The notes beneath the pieces are model-generated. The model made no database searches. It was not told the origin of the DNA and saw only the letters and a list, made by a program, of their open reading frames with translations. The position numbers and the translations under genes were made by a program. 64,000 nt of DNA from Semisulcospira habei. Its lineage: Eukaryota; Mollusca; Gastropoda; Semisulcospiridae. Positions 30,843-42,149 of this stretch are shown here, piece after piece. Position 1 is the first letter of the stretch, and each line of letters begins with the position of its first letter. The stretch is from NCBI GenBank assembly GCA_036245525.1, contig BTPG01000006.1, positions 69,269,400-69,333,399 on the forward strand. The letters run 5' to 3'.

Positions 30843-31421
30843 TGCGGTCCTCAGAGGACGTAGCTTAGTGGATACCATTAATCGAACAGAGAAGGCCCGG
30901 AAGGGACGGTAAAATGGAAACATAAATATTTCACATGCACCAAAGATAATAGCCGGGTGGAGGTTTGCACATAAAGTAGCGCTTAGTAGCAGCAGGCTTG
31001 TAATGCTCCAGCTTCCATCCCTATGGCAGCGCCTTGAGCATCTTTAATTAGATGGATATGTGCGCCTTGGTGACATCGTACCATACCATACCATCCCATC
31101 ACTCCAAAATTTGGGTATTTTATAACTCGTGTACAATGAGTTAATATGTCTCATTATAATGTTGAACAAAAGGGCTAACTTAAATTATTTTGGAAATGTC
31201 GTAAAATGAAAGACTATTCCTCTCCTCTTCTCCTTTGTACACAGGAGAGTTTCTTCCGTTACACTCAAAGGGCAGTGGACAACCACTGGTGCGTGTGCCG
31301 ACTCACATGGATTGCACAAAAGGCAGAAAATTCTTAGTTGAGGCAAGACAACATTGATAATCCGTTCTATCGGCGAAATTTTGCAATTGAAGCCTGCCAT
31401 GGAGCAGATCGATCGCTTTAA

Positions 31422-31608
31422 CCCATTCAGCACTGACGCACTAAAGCAGGAGATGGGTCGACCATGATAATTCAAGGGTAGTGCCAGGCGCCAAGCTAAT
31501 CTGGCACTGCCCTTGAATTATCATGGTCGATTCATCTCCTGCAACTGGTGCATCGTAATTAGATGACACCTCCAAAATTTGTTAAGTACGGCCGTCGGGC
31601 TGAATGAG
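31422..31608. mobile_element. Fold-back element FB2, 187 bp
   Basis: CCCATTCAGCACTGACG...GTCGGGCTGAATGAG between TTAA at 31418 and 31609. One half of the central palindrome is shortened. Confidence 0.9.
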
Positions 31609-31771
31609 TTAATGCGATTCACAGTTGGTGGTCGCCGTAGTACAGATGTACACCGTGTGGATCCTCGGTTGGCTGAATTTAACACTTTCAAAGAAAGATG
31701 ACACATGTGTTTTCTGAAATCTTTCGTACTTCAACGTCACGATCCTCGGCCGCTGACGGAACATTGTTACA

Positions 31772-31889
31772 AAATGATCGCAGCAAGAGTCATAGATTCC
31801 CATGAGCTCTCATACATGTGGGGTCTCATGAGGATCTTCGTCTCCTGAAGTTGGATCACATGAACGTTTTATTGTCACTGCAGAATTGC
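31772..31889. mobile_element. Fold-back element FB1, diverged
   Basis: agcaagagtcatagattccc...gtctcatgaggatcttcg, ending tattgtcactgcagaa. Confidence 0.6.
31868..31873 (-). promoter_or_regulatory. Possible polyadenylation signal of gene C
   Basis: The minus strand reads AATAAA about 400 bases after the gene C stop codon. The hexamer lies inside an FB1 copy. Confidence 0.3.
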
Positions 31890-32268
31890 TATGTCGACCT
31901 CTTTGGCGTCACCGTTCAAAGTGATGCAACCATGGTCGTAGGGCATCATTCTTCTTTGACGTAAGAAGACGGGCGTATTGAAATGATGCATGCATGGAGA
32001 AGGGAACCGCGTCGTTTAAAATTAAATTTGGAGTTTGACGTCAGGTATAGTTTTACTATTGTCACTAGTTATTAACAAAAAGCAGTGGCGACATCTTGCA
32101 AAGGCACAGGAGTGTGTTGCGGGTGTCTACAGTGATTTGAAGAAAATGTGTCGCAAAATGAAAACGCGCATTAAATGTTAGTAGAGTAGAAAAGGCAAGC
32201 AAAAAACGGCACGTGTTCTAACTACTTCACCCACCGGTTGAGAAATTGCAGTTTTACTTCATTTTCAT

Positions 32269-32491
32269 TTACGTTTCGCTCTGCTCATTTTCATTTGGTT
32301 TCACTGCAATCGACAAGATTCCATCTAGCGCCCTGTTATTCCGTATAAAACTGATGTTATTGATCATTGAAATACTCTGGACTCTCTCATAGTAGGAAGG
32401 TGGGGATCCGGGATAGCCTGCGTCTGGTCGTAAATGGTCCGAAGGCATCTGTATCATAATAATGTCCCACTGATTGCGCTCAGCGTCAGCG
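32269..32491 (-). CDS. Gene C terminal exon: cytoplasmic tail with PPxY
   Basis: Minus strand; the acceptor reads ttattttcttttcag and the phase is 2. It encodes ADAERNQWDIIMIQMPSDHL, RPDAGYPGSPPSYYERVQSI, SMINNISFIRNNRALDGI and ends NENEQSET before TAA at 32269-32271. PPSY is a PPxY motif, the usual ligand of WW domains such as those of Nedd4-type ubiquitin ligases, and several tyrosines surround it. The phase fits a weak donor (CG|GTTTGA) in the transmembrane exon at 33230. Confidence 0.65.
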
Positions 32492-33229
32492 CTGAAAAGA
32501 AAATAATACACAAATATGGCTGCTTGTGGTTTGATCGGGCCGCATCGTGTGAAAACTGCAGAGAAAGAATACAAACTGTGTGATGGTCTGTGATTTTGGA
32601 CATTACGGCGTTACAGCCGTAAGATCTAAATTTACAGACCAACACAATACTCACATATACACATAGGCAAACAGACGATGCGGTTCAAACACACAGACCA
32701 GCAAACAAACAGAAAGCGTTTCTTGCATTATTGTCTCCATGCAGTATTTAGTCGGTGATCAATCAGCTATTCATTGTACAATAATGATAGCATCGCAAAA
32801 AAAACAACAATAAAATCGTTGAAAAAACCAACAATAAAATCGTTGATCAATCAGGCAACAGAAAACAAACTTTAAAAAAAAAACTTAAAAAATAAAGAGC
32901 AGCATCTATCCCTTTAAGCACAATGTATCCATCTGCACTATACATAAAAGCCAGCCAGCTCCTTAGCCGTCCATTCGTCGAATGACTGTCCAGCCATCCG
33001 TCCATCTATTTGAAAGCCAGGGCACTAATAGCCTGTCAACCAACCGGAAACCCATTCAGCTAGAGCTTTGCGGTATGGTATGCATGACGACGGGAATAAA
33101 ACATTTCCTTTTGCTCTAAATGAAAAGTTATAGTCTACTGTTACAAGCAGTTGGTCAGAACTTCTTATTCAGACACGGCAAGCGAGCTTATTCCGTCTCC
33201 GTGCATTCAAAACTAGAACCAGATCAAAC

Positions 33230-33446
33230 CGTGTTTTGCTCTTCCTGCACTTGCAGAAAGCCAGTATGCTGGAAAGTCCGAGGATGACTACTGAAGTACA
33301 AACGACGCCCACAATGATAGCCACGACACTGACATGGTCTTCTCCGGTGGCTCCATGGGTCACTGTCGGCTGAGATGGAGTAGCGGTGTTTGTGTTGGCA
33401 TCACCTGTGGTCTTGTGTATTATTGAAGTTAAGGCAGTGAACCCGT
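33230..33446 (-). CDS. Gene C exon: transmembrane segment
   Basis: Minus strand; acceptor tttttatcaaacag, phase 1. It encodes GFTALTSIIHKTTGDANTNT, then a Thr/Ser-rich stretch (ATPSQPTVTHGATGEDH). A hydrophobic helix follows, VSVVAIIVGVVCTSVVILGL then SSILAF, and then the basic stop-transfer CKCRKSKTR. This is a type I topology: extracellular stalk, membrane, cytoplasm. Splicing at CG|GTTTGA (33229) into the 32491 exon keeps frame. If unspliced, the frame runs on to a TGA at about 33171 with a different short tail, so two tails are possible. A related transmembrane exon was not found for gene A or gene B in this window. Confidence 0.75.
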
Positions 33447-33734
33447 CTGTTTGATAAAAAAAAAGTTTTAGAAAAGGTGATTTACACATAGCTGTAACTT
33501 TGCACAGTGTTTAGACGGATTTCTGTGTACAGTTCAGCTGAGTATACTACGCGAACCAGTTTTACGCAATCACATATATCGGGGACAGCTCATTAACTCT
33601 CAAGTGGATTTCTGAGCCGAATTGCACGTAATTTTTAATTGCCAGTAACCACTTGTCAGTGAATGCAGATTATGTTTCTGAAATCGTTAACTAATAACTC
33701 AAAAGAGTTTCAGCAGTGCAAGTAATAAGTACGA

Positions 33735-33849
33735 GGTGTCAGCAAGATGCATAGATCCTCATGAGCCCCGAAATCTGCGTGGGCTCGTGAGGATCTATAC
33801 CTCTTGCGGGCGGATTGTGTTCAGTTTTTCTCAACAGTGAAGGGGTTAA
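33735..33849. mobile_element. Fold-back element FB1 in gene C intron
   Basis: agcaagatgcatagatcctc-atgagccc faces gtgggctcgtgaggatctat, ending cagtgaaggggttaa. Confidence 0.8.
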
Positions 33850-34313
33850 CCGGCCTGACGTAATGGCTTCCAAGTGCCGGGTTATTCTGAGATGCCCTAT
33901 GTTTTGGTACAAATAAGGTAAGTGACCGACAACTAAAATAAGATTTTTGCATTGCTGACAAACATTGCTGCTACTGTAGGTTCTTGTTTGGTTGTTTGGT
34001 TTATGTTTGTTTGTTTTTATGTCATGAAGTCATGTCCTAATGAAGGTGCAAAAAATAACAACAGCTGCATGTCAGATTTATAAAAAAAAAGTTTGTGGTG
34101 ATCTTTGATGTCGGACCTAGCACTCTTGGCTTTGGGTTCAACGATACAAAACTAGCAATTGAGTACACTTGGTGAAAATGATATTTTAAACTTAAAGTTA
34201 AGTTTATTTCGACGTTGTTTACTTCAGCTTGATTTCTGTGTAAAAGAACGGCTATAAACTATTTATAAAAAAACGACAAACAAGCTAAGTTACAATGAAA
34301 TATGAGAACTTAC

Positions 34314-34469
34314 AGAGACACTGTTGGACACTGAAGACCCCGAGGATGTGCCATGTAACTCCAGCAGGACAGGGTTTACATGAGGTGGAGCCGGCCTGGT
34401 CCTGGTACTGACACCGCGGGCAAGGATCGCATTGGCCATTCTCTTCTTTGTACCCTTGTGGGCATTCCA
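34314..34469 (-). CDS. Gene C exon: ephrin-receptor-like cysteine repeat
   Basis: Minus strand; acceptor tttcttcgtctgcag, donor CTCT|GTAAGT, phase 1 to 1, 156 bases. It encodes ECPQGYKEENGQCDPCPRCQ, YQDQAGSTSCKPCPAG and VTWHILGVFSVQQCL. The CPxGY...CxxCPxxxY...CxxCPAGxT spacing matches the GCC2/GCC3 modules of gene A, with CPRCQ replacing the usual CPxGT in the first turn. It sits between the cleavage-site exon at 35405 and the transmembrane exon, giving a short receptor-like stalk. Confidence 0.8.
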
Positions 34470-34513
34470 CTGCAGACGAAGAAATGTATTTTGAAATAAT
34501 CTAATTTATTTAA

Positions 34514-34656
34514 CCTTTTCCCTGCCAATACACGCATATTTGTTTCTGAAATCTTTGGCTATTCAGCGGGCCAAAAGCCAAAACCGCCCAAGAAACATTG
34601 ATACAAATTGGTCTCTTGCAGGTGGATCGTGTTCACTTTTCTCGGCAGTGGCGGAG
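34514..34656. mobile_element. Fold-back element FB1, TTAA flanked
   Basis: CCTTTTCCCTGCCAATAC...gaaatctttggctattcagc, and ctcggcagtggcggag at the right, between TTAA at 34510 and 34657. The central gagcccc palindrome is absent. Confidence 0.8.
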
Positions 34657-35404
34657 TTAACAAGAATGCGAGTAGGAGAGTTTATGCCTGTTCGTTCTAC
34701 AGCAAGGAGGTTCTCTACCATCCACTGCGGGCTGTACATTCGAGCTCCTCCCCTCATGCTCAAAATCTATTTACTGCGTACGTAGTTGTTTTCAAGCTAT
34801 ATCCTATTATTGTAACGCACGAGAGATAAGGTAAGAAATGGAAGCCCCAAATTTATCGCAGTCATCCAAACTGACAGCTTTGCAGAAAGTATTTTACGAA
34901 ATATACACACGAATGCACAATGGGCGTTTGAATGCAAATTCGAAATCATTTTATCACAAATGATATTGAGGCGCACTTTACAGCCAACTAAAGAGGAAAA
35001 CAAACAAACACTATCAAATTTGGAAGCATGGCAAAACAAGCTGGCGCGGGACCTAATGCAGTCAGCCTCATTTATTTATTCAAATTATCCATAACAATTT
35101 AAACATTCATCGTGATCGTGTTTAGGCTCTTTTTCCAGTCTAAAGTTTATACAGTCAGTGGTCACAGAAGCAGGCCAACATGTTTAAGTATGAGGACTGA
35201 GCAACGACTGACATTTTCAAACCCCTGTCGGTAGCTCGAAATGAGCACACCATGACAGCTCCAGTGTATCTTCAGAAAAGCTAGGCGTAATCCCCTGCTA
35301 TCTGATCTATCACCCATCTCCCGCTGTAAGTGTCTAACGACTGAATACATTAAAATCTCACTCGTATGTAGCAGTTCTGTCCCATAAACTGAAGTGATCT
35401 TAAC

Positions 35405-35631
35405 CAACAGGACCAGAGATCCCGCGCTGCGCCTGCGCCTTCCCGAACTTCCGCTAACGCACGCTATGGAGACTTCAGTCTGGCAGAGGTATTCGTTTTG
35501 TTGGCGACATTCCACTGTGTCCGCCAAACTTCTTTCTGTCGCTATCTTCATTGCTGCAGAAGTGGCATCATCCCAACCGGCGTTCATGGGTACCTTCCAT
35601 TCAAAAGCGGCAAGTTCTGCAGACGTTAGAA
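35405..35631 (-). CDS. Gene C exon: Cys-containing domain with RRRR cleavage site
   Basis: Minus strand; acceptor tttctaccttttacag, donor TTG|GTTAAG, phase 1 to 0, 227 bases. It encodes LTSAELAAFEWKVPMNAGWD, DATSAAMKIATERSLADT, VECRQQNEYLCQTEVSIACV and SGSSGRRRRSAGSLVLL. It parallels the exon pair at 39688 and 41195 of gene B (a helix such as FVERMNSSVWRDAC, then CELENLKVTCG, then SGRKGRH), but in a single exon. RRRRS is a good furin-type cleavage motif, so the ectodomain may be cut here. An exon equivalent to 8392-8572, expected between this and 34469, was not recognised. Confidence 0.65.
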
Positions 35632-35639
35632 CTGTAAAA

Positions 35640-38490
35640 GGTAGAAAGATCATCGCCTTTTTATCATAAAGCCGTTGACTCACGCGTTGTTTAGATAAAT
35701 CCGCAGCGGAATTTAGTCAACATGACAGACAGAGTGAGAGTGAAGAACGTGTATAAACGTAATAATTATACAGGAAAACGAAACTGCCCATAGAATAGGC
35801 ACAAACATCATCTGCAGCTGCGAGTCAGTCGTTTCGAAAGGACCTGCCGATTTTTGCAGGTAGCTGTGCTCTAACGATTTGGCAAAGCATAATGTGCAAA
35901 ACTCAAAGATACAAAGGGCGAGATCGAAGATTTTTATGACTTGTTTATAAACTGCTTGAAGTGTTCATTCATAGAAATTCGAAATTCTGCAGCACTCAAT
36001 TGAGCTCTGTAGATCTGAACGATTTAGATTCAGGAATCTCACGTCTTTCGTCTGTTGTAACATCAGTCTAAATATTTTGTTCTGATCAGAAACTATCTGT
36101 ACATTCATTGTGAAACGCTCTCATCACTACTGACAAAATGTATGCATGTGTGAAATGAATTTACCAGCTCAAGGAAACACAGATGTGTTGGATAACGAAA
36201 ATGAACATTGTGCACAGGTCCGTTCTTAGCGAGAAAGTGTTAGGATTTCGGCAGTACCACGTCCCACATAAAACCCAAAATTCGTGTTTGAAGAAATCAC
36301 TTAATTATATGATTTTCCATTGTAAACAGATCAATATACATCATACACGTATTTTGTTGCCCTTGGTCAAATAGACTTCAAAGTGCACTGTGAAAGTTCT
36401 GAACTCAGGCAATATGCAGCTGTCATTGCAATGGTGTAGTAGTGTGATTCTGCAGTAAATAAATATGGTATAAATTATTAAAATGCAGCCTCATTAGTAT
36501 GGCATGTGTTTACATCTTCCACAGCAGTCACCATGAGCATGCAAAAAGTGTGTATGAGGTTTCATGTGAACAGGCTGCTTTAAATCTAAATAGCTGTATG
36601 CGCATTTCATGAACTAACCAATTTATATATTGTCAGACATATAAGATTTTTAAATACTTTATTTACTTGTGTTAAAGCATTATGTTTTTATTACGAATTC
36701 AGTCTCTCCTATTTCAAGTTATGTAACCTGTGCATGCAATGAACACAGTGCAGGGGCATGTAACAAACTAGATTGCAGCTTTTCATACTATATGAACAGC
36801 ACTACTCCTCAAAGCTGACAGAACTCTAAACCATTTTTCCTTCTTCAAACAAAAGATATTTAGCATTAACAGTTTGTGTAAACTGCACGGATGTACAAGT
36901 ATAATGTGTATATGCTGAAACACAATAAAGTCGTAAATGTAAACTCGTGTGAGGCAATTGTTCATGCCTATTAATATTTTACCCTTCCCATTTTTAGCAA
37001 TGTTAAACAATGATAGAAATGGATTTTTTTTCTTGTGGTGAGAAAGCCCAACGTCATCTGCTGCCACAGGAAACACACACAGATACTTTTACATCGACAA
37101 AACAGCCCGGGAATTTAGTTATTTCGGTTTAACGCAGAGCACTGGCGACTATTGCCATCTCATGGTGGGTAACAGCCCGGACAGATTGGTTTTCACCAGT
37201 GAGTCACACTTTGACAAGTGCGTCTAAATCTAAGTTAGGAAACTATGGTTGAGAGTTTACACCCTGACAAATATTGCCAATTACTGTACCAACCTTCTGC
37301 GAATCTGCCATACATTCTGTCTTAATACCATTTGTCTGCGTGAAGCGTATACAGTGGAAAACAAAACAGGCACTGGGGTGCTTCAATACATCATTGTGAC
37401 TACACGAGGTAACGTTGATTAACAATATGTAATCCACCTGGGTTTGCTTGGTGATACTAGCAATTTAGAATGTTGTAATAATATGTTTTACTGTCACCAA
37501 GCAGTTGTGACATTAGTGCTTATTAACAAACTGGACGCCGGCAATAAGTGTGCAGGCTGAGTACAACAATTATTACTCACTAAGCATGCAAAAGTAATGC
37601 ATCAGAGTGTAGGTACACACAGGGTTTCTGGAAATTTTGCATGTCTGCACTGCATAATGGTTTTATCGGGTGAAAAACATCATAAGCCAACGAGTTCAGG
37701 TGACATGTTTGAACTGTGTATGATGGAGAAAAAAAACGGTACATTGCTGAAACTTGTTTTTGTGGTTTTCCTCAAAATTGTTATTGTCAGATGATAGTGA
37801 AATTTTACACGCAAGTTCACAAATAAGTTTATTATGGAATGTCAGAGCCGATTGTTTAATTTCAGCTTAGTTTGGGAGCTATGAATAGCTTCCCTTAGCT
37901 AACATACTCAAAAAATGACCAAAACCAGAACATTCATATAACAAGAAAATTTGTTCAGAACCAGGTAATATATTCAATATCGCCACTGACATTCCATAAT
38001 GATGATATCAGTTGATATTTCGACCAAATTTGGCTTTTCAGAAGCATCAACAGTAGCCGAACGTTGTTTCCTTAGCAACCAGGTGTAAATGTCACTTAGT
38101 GTTTGTTGCCATTGCAACGATGAACATACCTGACTAAATGAGCATGTCAGAGCGTTCAGGACAGACAAATACTGATTCTAATGATATACAATAAAACATA
38201 TGTATATAAACAAAACAATATTGCGCCGAGGTGTCCTAGCTCCCCTTAACTATCTTACATGGTTGATATATACCATTGTCTATGAGGCATCTTGACCTAT
38301 CGTGGTCGGTTGGACCTGAGACTCACGTGTTTCCTTACATTTAGTCACCTGCAAATCAGACAGTTAAGTCATTGACTGCGGTCACAGACATTGATTACAT
38401 GACGTCCATGTCGGTCGCTCTTGAACGTCATGCATCTTACCACAAAAAAAGGTAAGCCGCTGACGCGGAGATAGCAAAAGTCCTATCACA
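35640..38490. other. No gene recognised; divergent intergenic or intronic space
   Basis: AT-rich sequence between gene C and the first gene B exon. Only a decayed SINE-like piece (ggtttaacgcagagcactgg near 37128) and short repeats are visible. No upstream exon of gene C was seen on the minus strand, and no promoter can be identified by eye. Confidence 0.6.
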
Positions 38491-38498
38491 CATGTGAA

Positions 38499-38556
38499 TG
38501 TTAGTTAGTTATTGGGGTTTAACGCCGAGCAGGCGACTAAGGCCATCTCACGGCGG
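38499..38556 (+). repeat. SINE-like repeat
   Basis: ttagttattggggtttaacg then ccgagcaggcgactaaggcc, in plus orientation. It is the same family as at 8286 and 46834. Confidence 0.8.
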
Positions 38557-38671
38557 GCAGGTGAATGTATACGAATAGGCCGTAACGCACGTATGAATTA
38601 TAACTGCCTTGTAATCAAGGCCTTTGACAAGGAGATGGTATTTATAAATACTGTGATTCATCTTTGTAAAG

Positions 38672-38857
38672 AGAACAACTGCACAGACCTGCCATCTCCA
38701 AAGAACGGAGCCTTGACCTGCTACCTGGGAATCCTTGGTTGGGACTGTATGATGTTCTGTCAAAGTAACTGGAACACGCCCGCTCAGACGGAGGGACATT
38801 TTTATTGTACTTTTTCCACCAATGTATGGATTCCAAGTACTGTGCAAGACTGTACAG
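38672..38857 (+). CDS. Gene B exon: sushi (CCP) domain
   Basis: The acceptor is gattcatctttgtaaag and the donor ACAG|GTAAGG; phase 1 to 1, 186 bases, 62 residues. It encodes ENNCTDLPSPKNGALTCYLG, ILGWDCMMFCQSNWNTPAQT and EGHFYCTFSTNVWIPSTVQDCT. The pattern C-xLPSPxNG-C-W-C-xxxC-Y-C-W-C is a sushi/complement control module, with C-D-C variants that suggest an extra pair. One domain per phase-1-1 exon is the usual arrangement. Sushi modules are adhesion or binding units in extracellular mosaic proteins. Its neighbour pattern (sushi, cleavage-site domain, ephrin-like) resembles SVEP1-like molluscan proteins. Upstream exons of the gene were not seen. Confidence 0.8.
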
Positions 38858-38950
38858 GTAAGGGTGTGGGGTATTACAGCCCCTTAAAGCAACCTACTCC
38901 AGGCAGTAAGCGGTTAATAGATCTCAGTATCTTCGTTATAACTGATCTTA

Positions 38951-39162
38951 ACCCCGTCACTGCCGAGAAAAAAATGAGCACGATCTAAGCTGCAACAGAC
39001 ATAGATCCTCATGAGCCCCCGCGACTGCAGGGGCTCATGAGGATATATGCCTGTTGCTGAGACCAATTTGTATCCATGTTTCTTGGACGGTGTAGGATTT
39101 TGGTCGTTGAGTGAAGCAAGATTTCAGAAACAAAATTGTAGGAACAGTGGCAGGGAAGGGGT
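38951..39162. mobile_element. Fold-back element FB1, asymmetric type
   Basis: CCCCGTCACTGCCGAG...gagcccccgcgactgcaggggctc, then gctgagaccaatttgtatcc and gtggcagggaagggg. TTAA lies at the left; TCAA replaces TTAA at the right. Confidence 0.85.
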
Positions 39163-39687
39163 CAATATGTTGGACGACAGGGCTGACTTGACTTGTGTAG
39201 TTTGAAATGTAGTCAAGATGAAGGATTTGTTGACTGTTCTTTTCTTTTGTACACAAAAGAAGCCGTTGGTTAGGCGAATTTTAGCTATCAAAGCCCGCCG
39301 TGGTGCAGATAGATTTAAACATATTCAGTTTAATTATGTATGGGCACATATGGTTGATTGTGAACTATTTCATTGTTAGAGTGTAGTGTAAAACGTTTTG
39401 CATCCCTGGGTCAGACTAATCTGGCATTATAAGGTACTATCGTTGACGTGTCATTGTCTATTCATCCCCCGCAGGTAAATCACAAGTGCTGCACAAAGTA
39501 TTACGCCGGTTTACACAAAGAAAACTCATGTTTTAGTAAATGGCTAAAGGAAATGGCCCTGTGTAATCAGACATTGTTGTACTCATACGTTTAGTACTGT
39601 CCCATGATAAGTTCGCTCTTTCGCTTAACAGAAGCATCTTGCATATTTGCCTTATAATCAGATGCTTTTATTTGTGTCTGTTTCCAG

Positions 39688-39851
39688 TAAGAATCCTTCC
39701 TGGGAGTATCAGGTTGAACTCAGACCGTTTCTACTATGCCAATACATGTGACATGTCGTTTGATGAATTGAAGGTCAAGTTTGTGGAACGCATGAACAGC
39801 TCCGTGTGGCGGGATGCCTGCATAAACTCATGCGAGCTGGAAAACCTAAAG
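39688..39851 (+). CDS. Gene B exon: domain following sushi
   Basis: The acceptor is tgtctgtttccag and the donor AAAG|GTTTAA; phase 1 to 0, 164 bases. It encodes VRILPGSIRLNSDRFYYANT, CDMSFDELKVKFVERMNS and SVWRDACINSCELENLK. The predicted helix FDELKVKFVERMNSSVWRDAC with CxxxC recalls the equivalent segment of gene C (SAAMKIATERSLADTVEC). I know no named Pfam domain for it. It seems to be the start of a SEA-like or family-specific module that ends in a basic cleavage site in the next exon. Confidence 0.7.
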
Positions 39852-40499
39852 GTTTAACAACAGACTTTTTTAAAATTAATTATATGATATTGGTCAAGGA
39901 AAGAGTTACTGCAAGTAAAAAGGCGCATACGTCTGATTTTTTTTTTAAGAAAGAAAAAAAAATACCGATGAGCAATGGAAATGCGACAGTATTGGAATCA
40001 TCGGAAACACTTTAGTTTTTCCGATGATTCTAAAATGTCGCTTTTTTAATCGTGAGCATATAATTTATTTTTTCGTGTTGCGAGTGGTAATCAGGCAGTC
40101 ATTTATTTTGACAATAAATGTGCATTAGAAAAAACAGAGTTGTCGTAACTCAGAACCCTGACTAGACCTTCCCTTGCAGCCACTGCGGTCGAACCTGCCT
40201 GTCCCGGATTGGCCTCCGCAGTCACGAAAATGCCTGCAGACGACGTGGGCAAGCCCTATAAAATCTTCGTTCGCGAAGTCAAGCCATGATGAAATGTGCA
40301 TTGCACTTCATTTAGCATGCATTGTAGACCATAACTGAAGTTTCATGTATAGTCTTGCATGAATCGTCTGGACAGGCTCTGAACCAGATATAATACCTTC
40401 GAGTTATTGAATCTTCTGCAGTTGTGAGAGCTTACAAATAATATTATAAATAAAACTGTCTACTCTCTTATTGTCTTACGTGCGATAGCAAAGTGAGTC

Positions 40500-41060
40500 T
40501 ATGTAATGGGTCAGTGGTCGTCCGTCCATCGGTAATGCGTCCATCATCCGTCGTCTGTGGCAAAACTTTAACATTGTCATTTTCTCGAAAACTATCCAAG
40601 CTATAATCTTAAAATATGGTCCAAGGGTACTTTGTGGCAAGACCTATCCAAACATACAATTTTCAGTTTCCTTCAAAACTCAGGATCATAAGGCGTCCAG
40701 AAATTGGTTAAAATAGCCATATTTTGACATAAAGTGTCTTATCTCAAATACCATTTTCAAAATCAAATGGAACCATGGTACAGAGATACCTGAAGGTAAG
40801 ACTTTTCTATATATATACTGATTTGGCAGACCCTTCGGTAGGTCAAAGGTCCTAGGAGTTCCAGAAATATAATAGGTTACGAATATATATATATTCACAA
40901 AAATTGGTTGGGTTGTCGTGTGGGTCAAATACAATTTTCAATTTCAAACCGAAATATGGTCCAGAGATACCTGATGGCAAGACCTTTCTGTGCGTGCTAA
41001 TCAGGATGACCCCTCGGAAAGGTCAAATGCCACAAGAGGTTGACAAATGTGTTGAAAATG
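40500..41060. repeat. Inverted copy of the 150-bp tandem repeat family
   Basis: Units with aggtcaaaggtcctagg (40834) and aaggtcaaatgccacaag (41019), plus gatacctga-ggtaagac blocks, are the reverse complement of the units at 26380-28010. The start, cgtccgtccatcggtaatgc, mirrors the end of that array. Confidence 0.75.
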
Positions 41061-41194
41061 CCATTTTGGGTGGGAAAAAAATTAGTTTTTAACTTTGAAT
41101 CGATCATACACGTGAGCCATGAGGGCTCTGCCAATTCTTTTTTAAATGGAAATGAGAGAGCCAGTATAATAAATGCATGACCGCACTTTTTCAG

Positions 41195-41356
41195 GTCACC
41201 TGTGGTCCTTTGACTTCGGGAAGAAAAGGCAGACATACCGATGGAACACCGCAGTCGCCTCATTTACTCTACCGCAGACAGACATCTCCGTTCTACGTGC
41301 CCATCGCTTTTCAGACCGTCATGGACTATGATAAGAGTTCTTCCACTAAGGAGCAG
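41195..41356 (+). CDS. Gene B exon: basic-site linker domain
   Basis: The acceptor is accgcactttttcag; phase 0 to 0, 162 bases. The donor CAG|GTCGGC is weak at positions +3 to +6. It encodes VTCGPLTSGRKGRHTDGTPQ, SPHLLYRRQTSPFYVPIAFQ and TVMDYDKSSSTKEQ. SGRKGR and YRRQ are basic stretches that could be protease sites, like RRRRS in gene C. The predicted strand FYVPIAFQTVMDYD then continues into DVKTMKEDIYD of the next exon at 46909, the in-frame partner. The intron between the two now holds 5.5 kb of LINE and satellite sequence. Confidence 0.65.
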
Positions 41357-41423
41357 GTCGGCTGAAAATTTCCACAATTTCTTATCAAACTATTTGCTTC
41401 ATTTTTTTTGTAGCAGGTTCGTC

Positions 41424-41632
41424 CTTCCCTGCCACTGTACGTACATATCAACTTTTGAAATCTTTGTTCATTTCACGACCAAAAGCCAAACCCGCCCAAG
41501 AAACATGGATACAAATTGGTCTCAAAATGAGGCTTAGATCCTCATGAGGAACCGCATTTGCGGGGGCTCATGAAGATTAATGTCCTTTGCAGTTGGATTG
41601 TGTTCACTTTTTGTTCGACAGCAAATGGGTTA
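41424..41632. mobile_element. Fold-back element FB1, long-left-arm type
   Basis: cttccctgccactgtacgta...gaggcttagatcctcatgag/gggggctcatgaagattaat...cagcaaatggg, then TTAA (41630-41633 region). Confidence 0.75.
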
Positions 41633-42149
41633 AACAAGATGCATTCCGAGTTCCTTATGTAGGGGAGGAAACCCATGTACGAAACACTTTTTAAAAAAAA
41701 CTCTCGCACGACGGTCCAAAGAAATGTCGAATTAATCCGAAACCAGGGTTTGTTAGAGATTATAACGGTGCATCTTAGGACAAAGCCAAATTTCAAAACT
41801 CGAATAGACGCAGAAGCAGTTCCATTTTGAAAAAAAGTGACACATTGTTTCATATTAGGCACCATTTAACTAATATGAAACACTAGGTTTCCTATTAAGA
41901 ACCAGTGTGGTTATGTCCTTTTTACAAGTTTCACTTACATTTTGTTGGAACAGTAAGGCATGAGAGATGGTTAGCATACATTATGGTTCATTTAATATTA
42001 AAGTGAGTTAAATATAATGAGTCATCCGCTACTGGTCCACTATTGGTCCATCCATCCATCATCCAATTGTTACAAATGTTATCAGTTTGAATTTCTGAGA
42101 GACCACCAGAGCCACAGACTTCTAATTTGGCACAGTGATCTATTTGACA

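Noticed and set aside
35394..35669. Plus-strand open frame opposite the gene C cleavage-site exon
   Set aside because: It is the shadow of the minus-strand exon, which has proper splice sites and a family-like domain.
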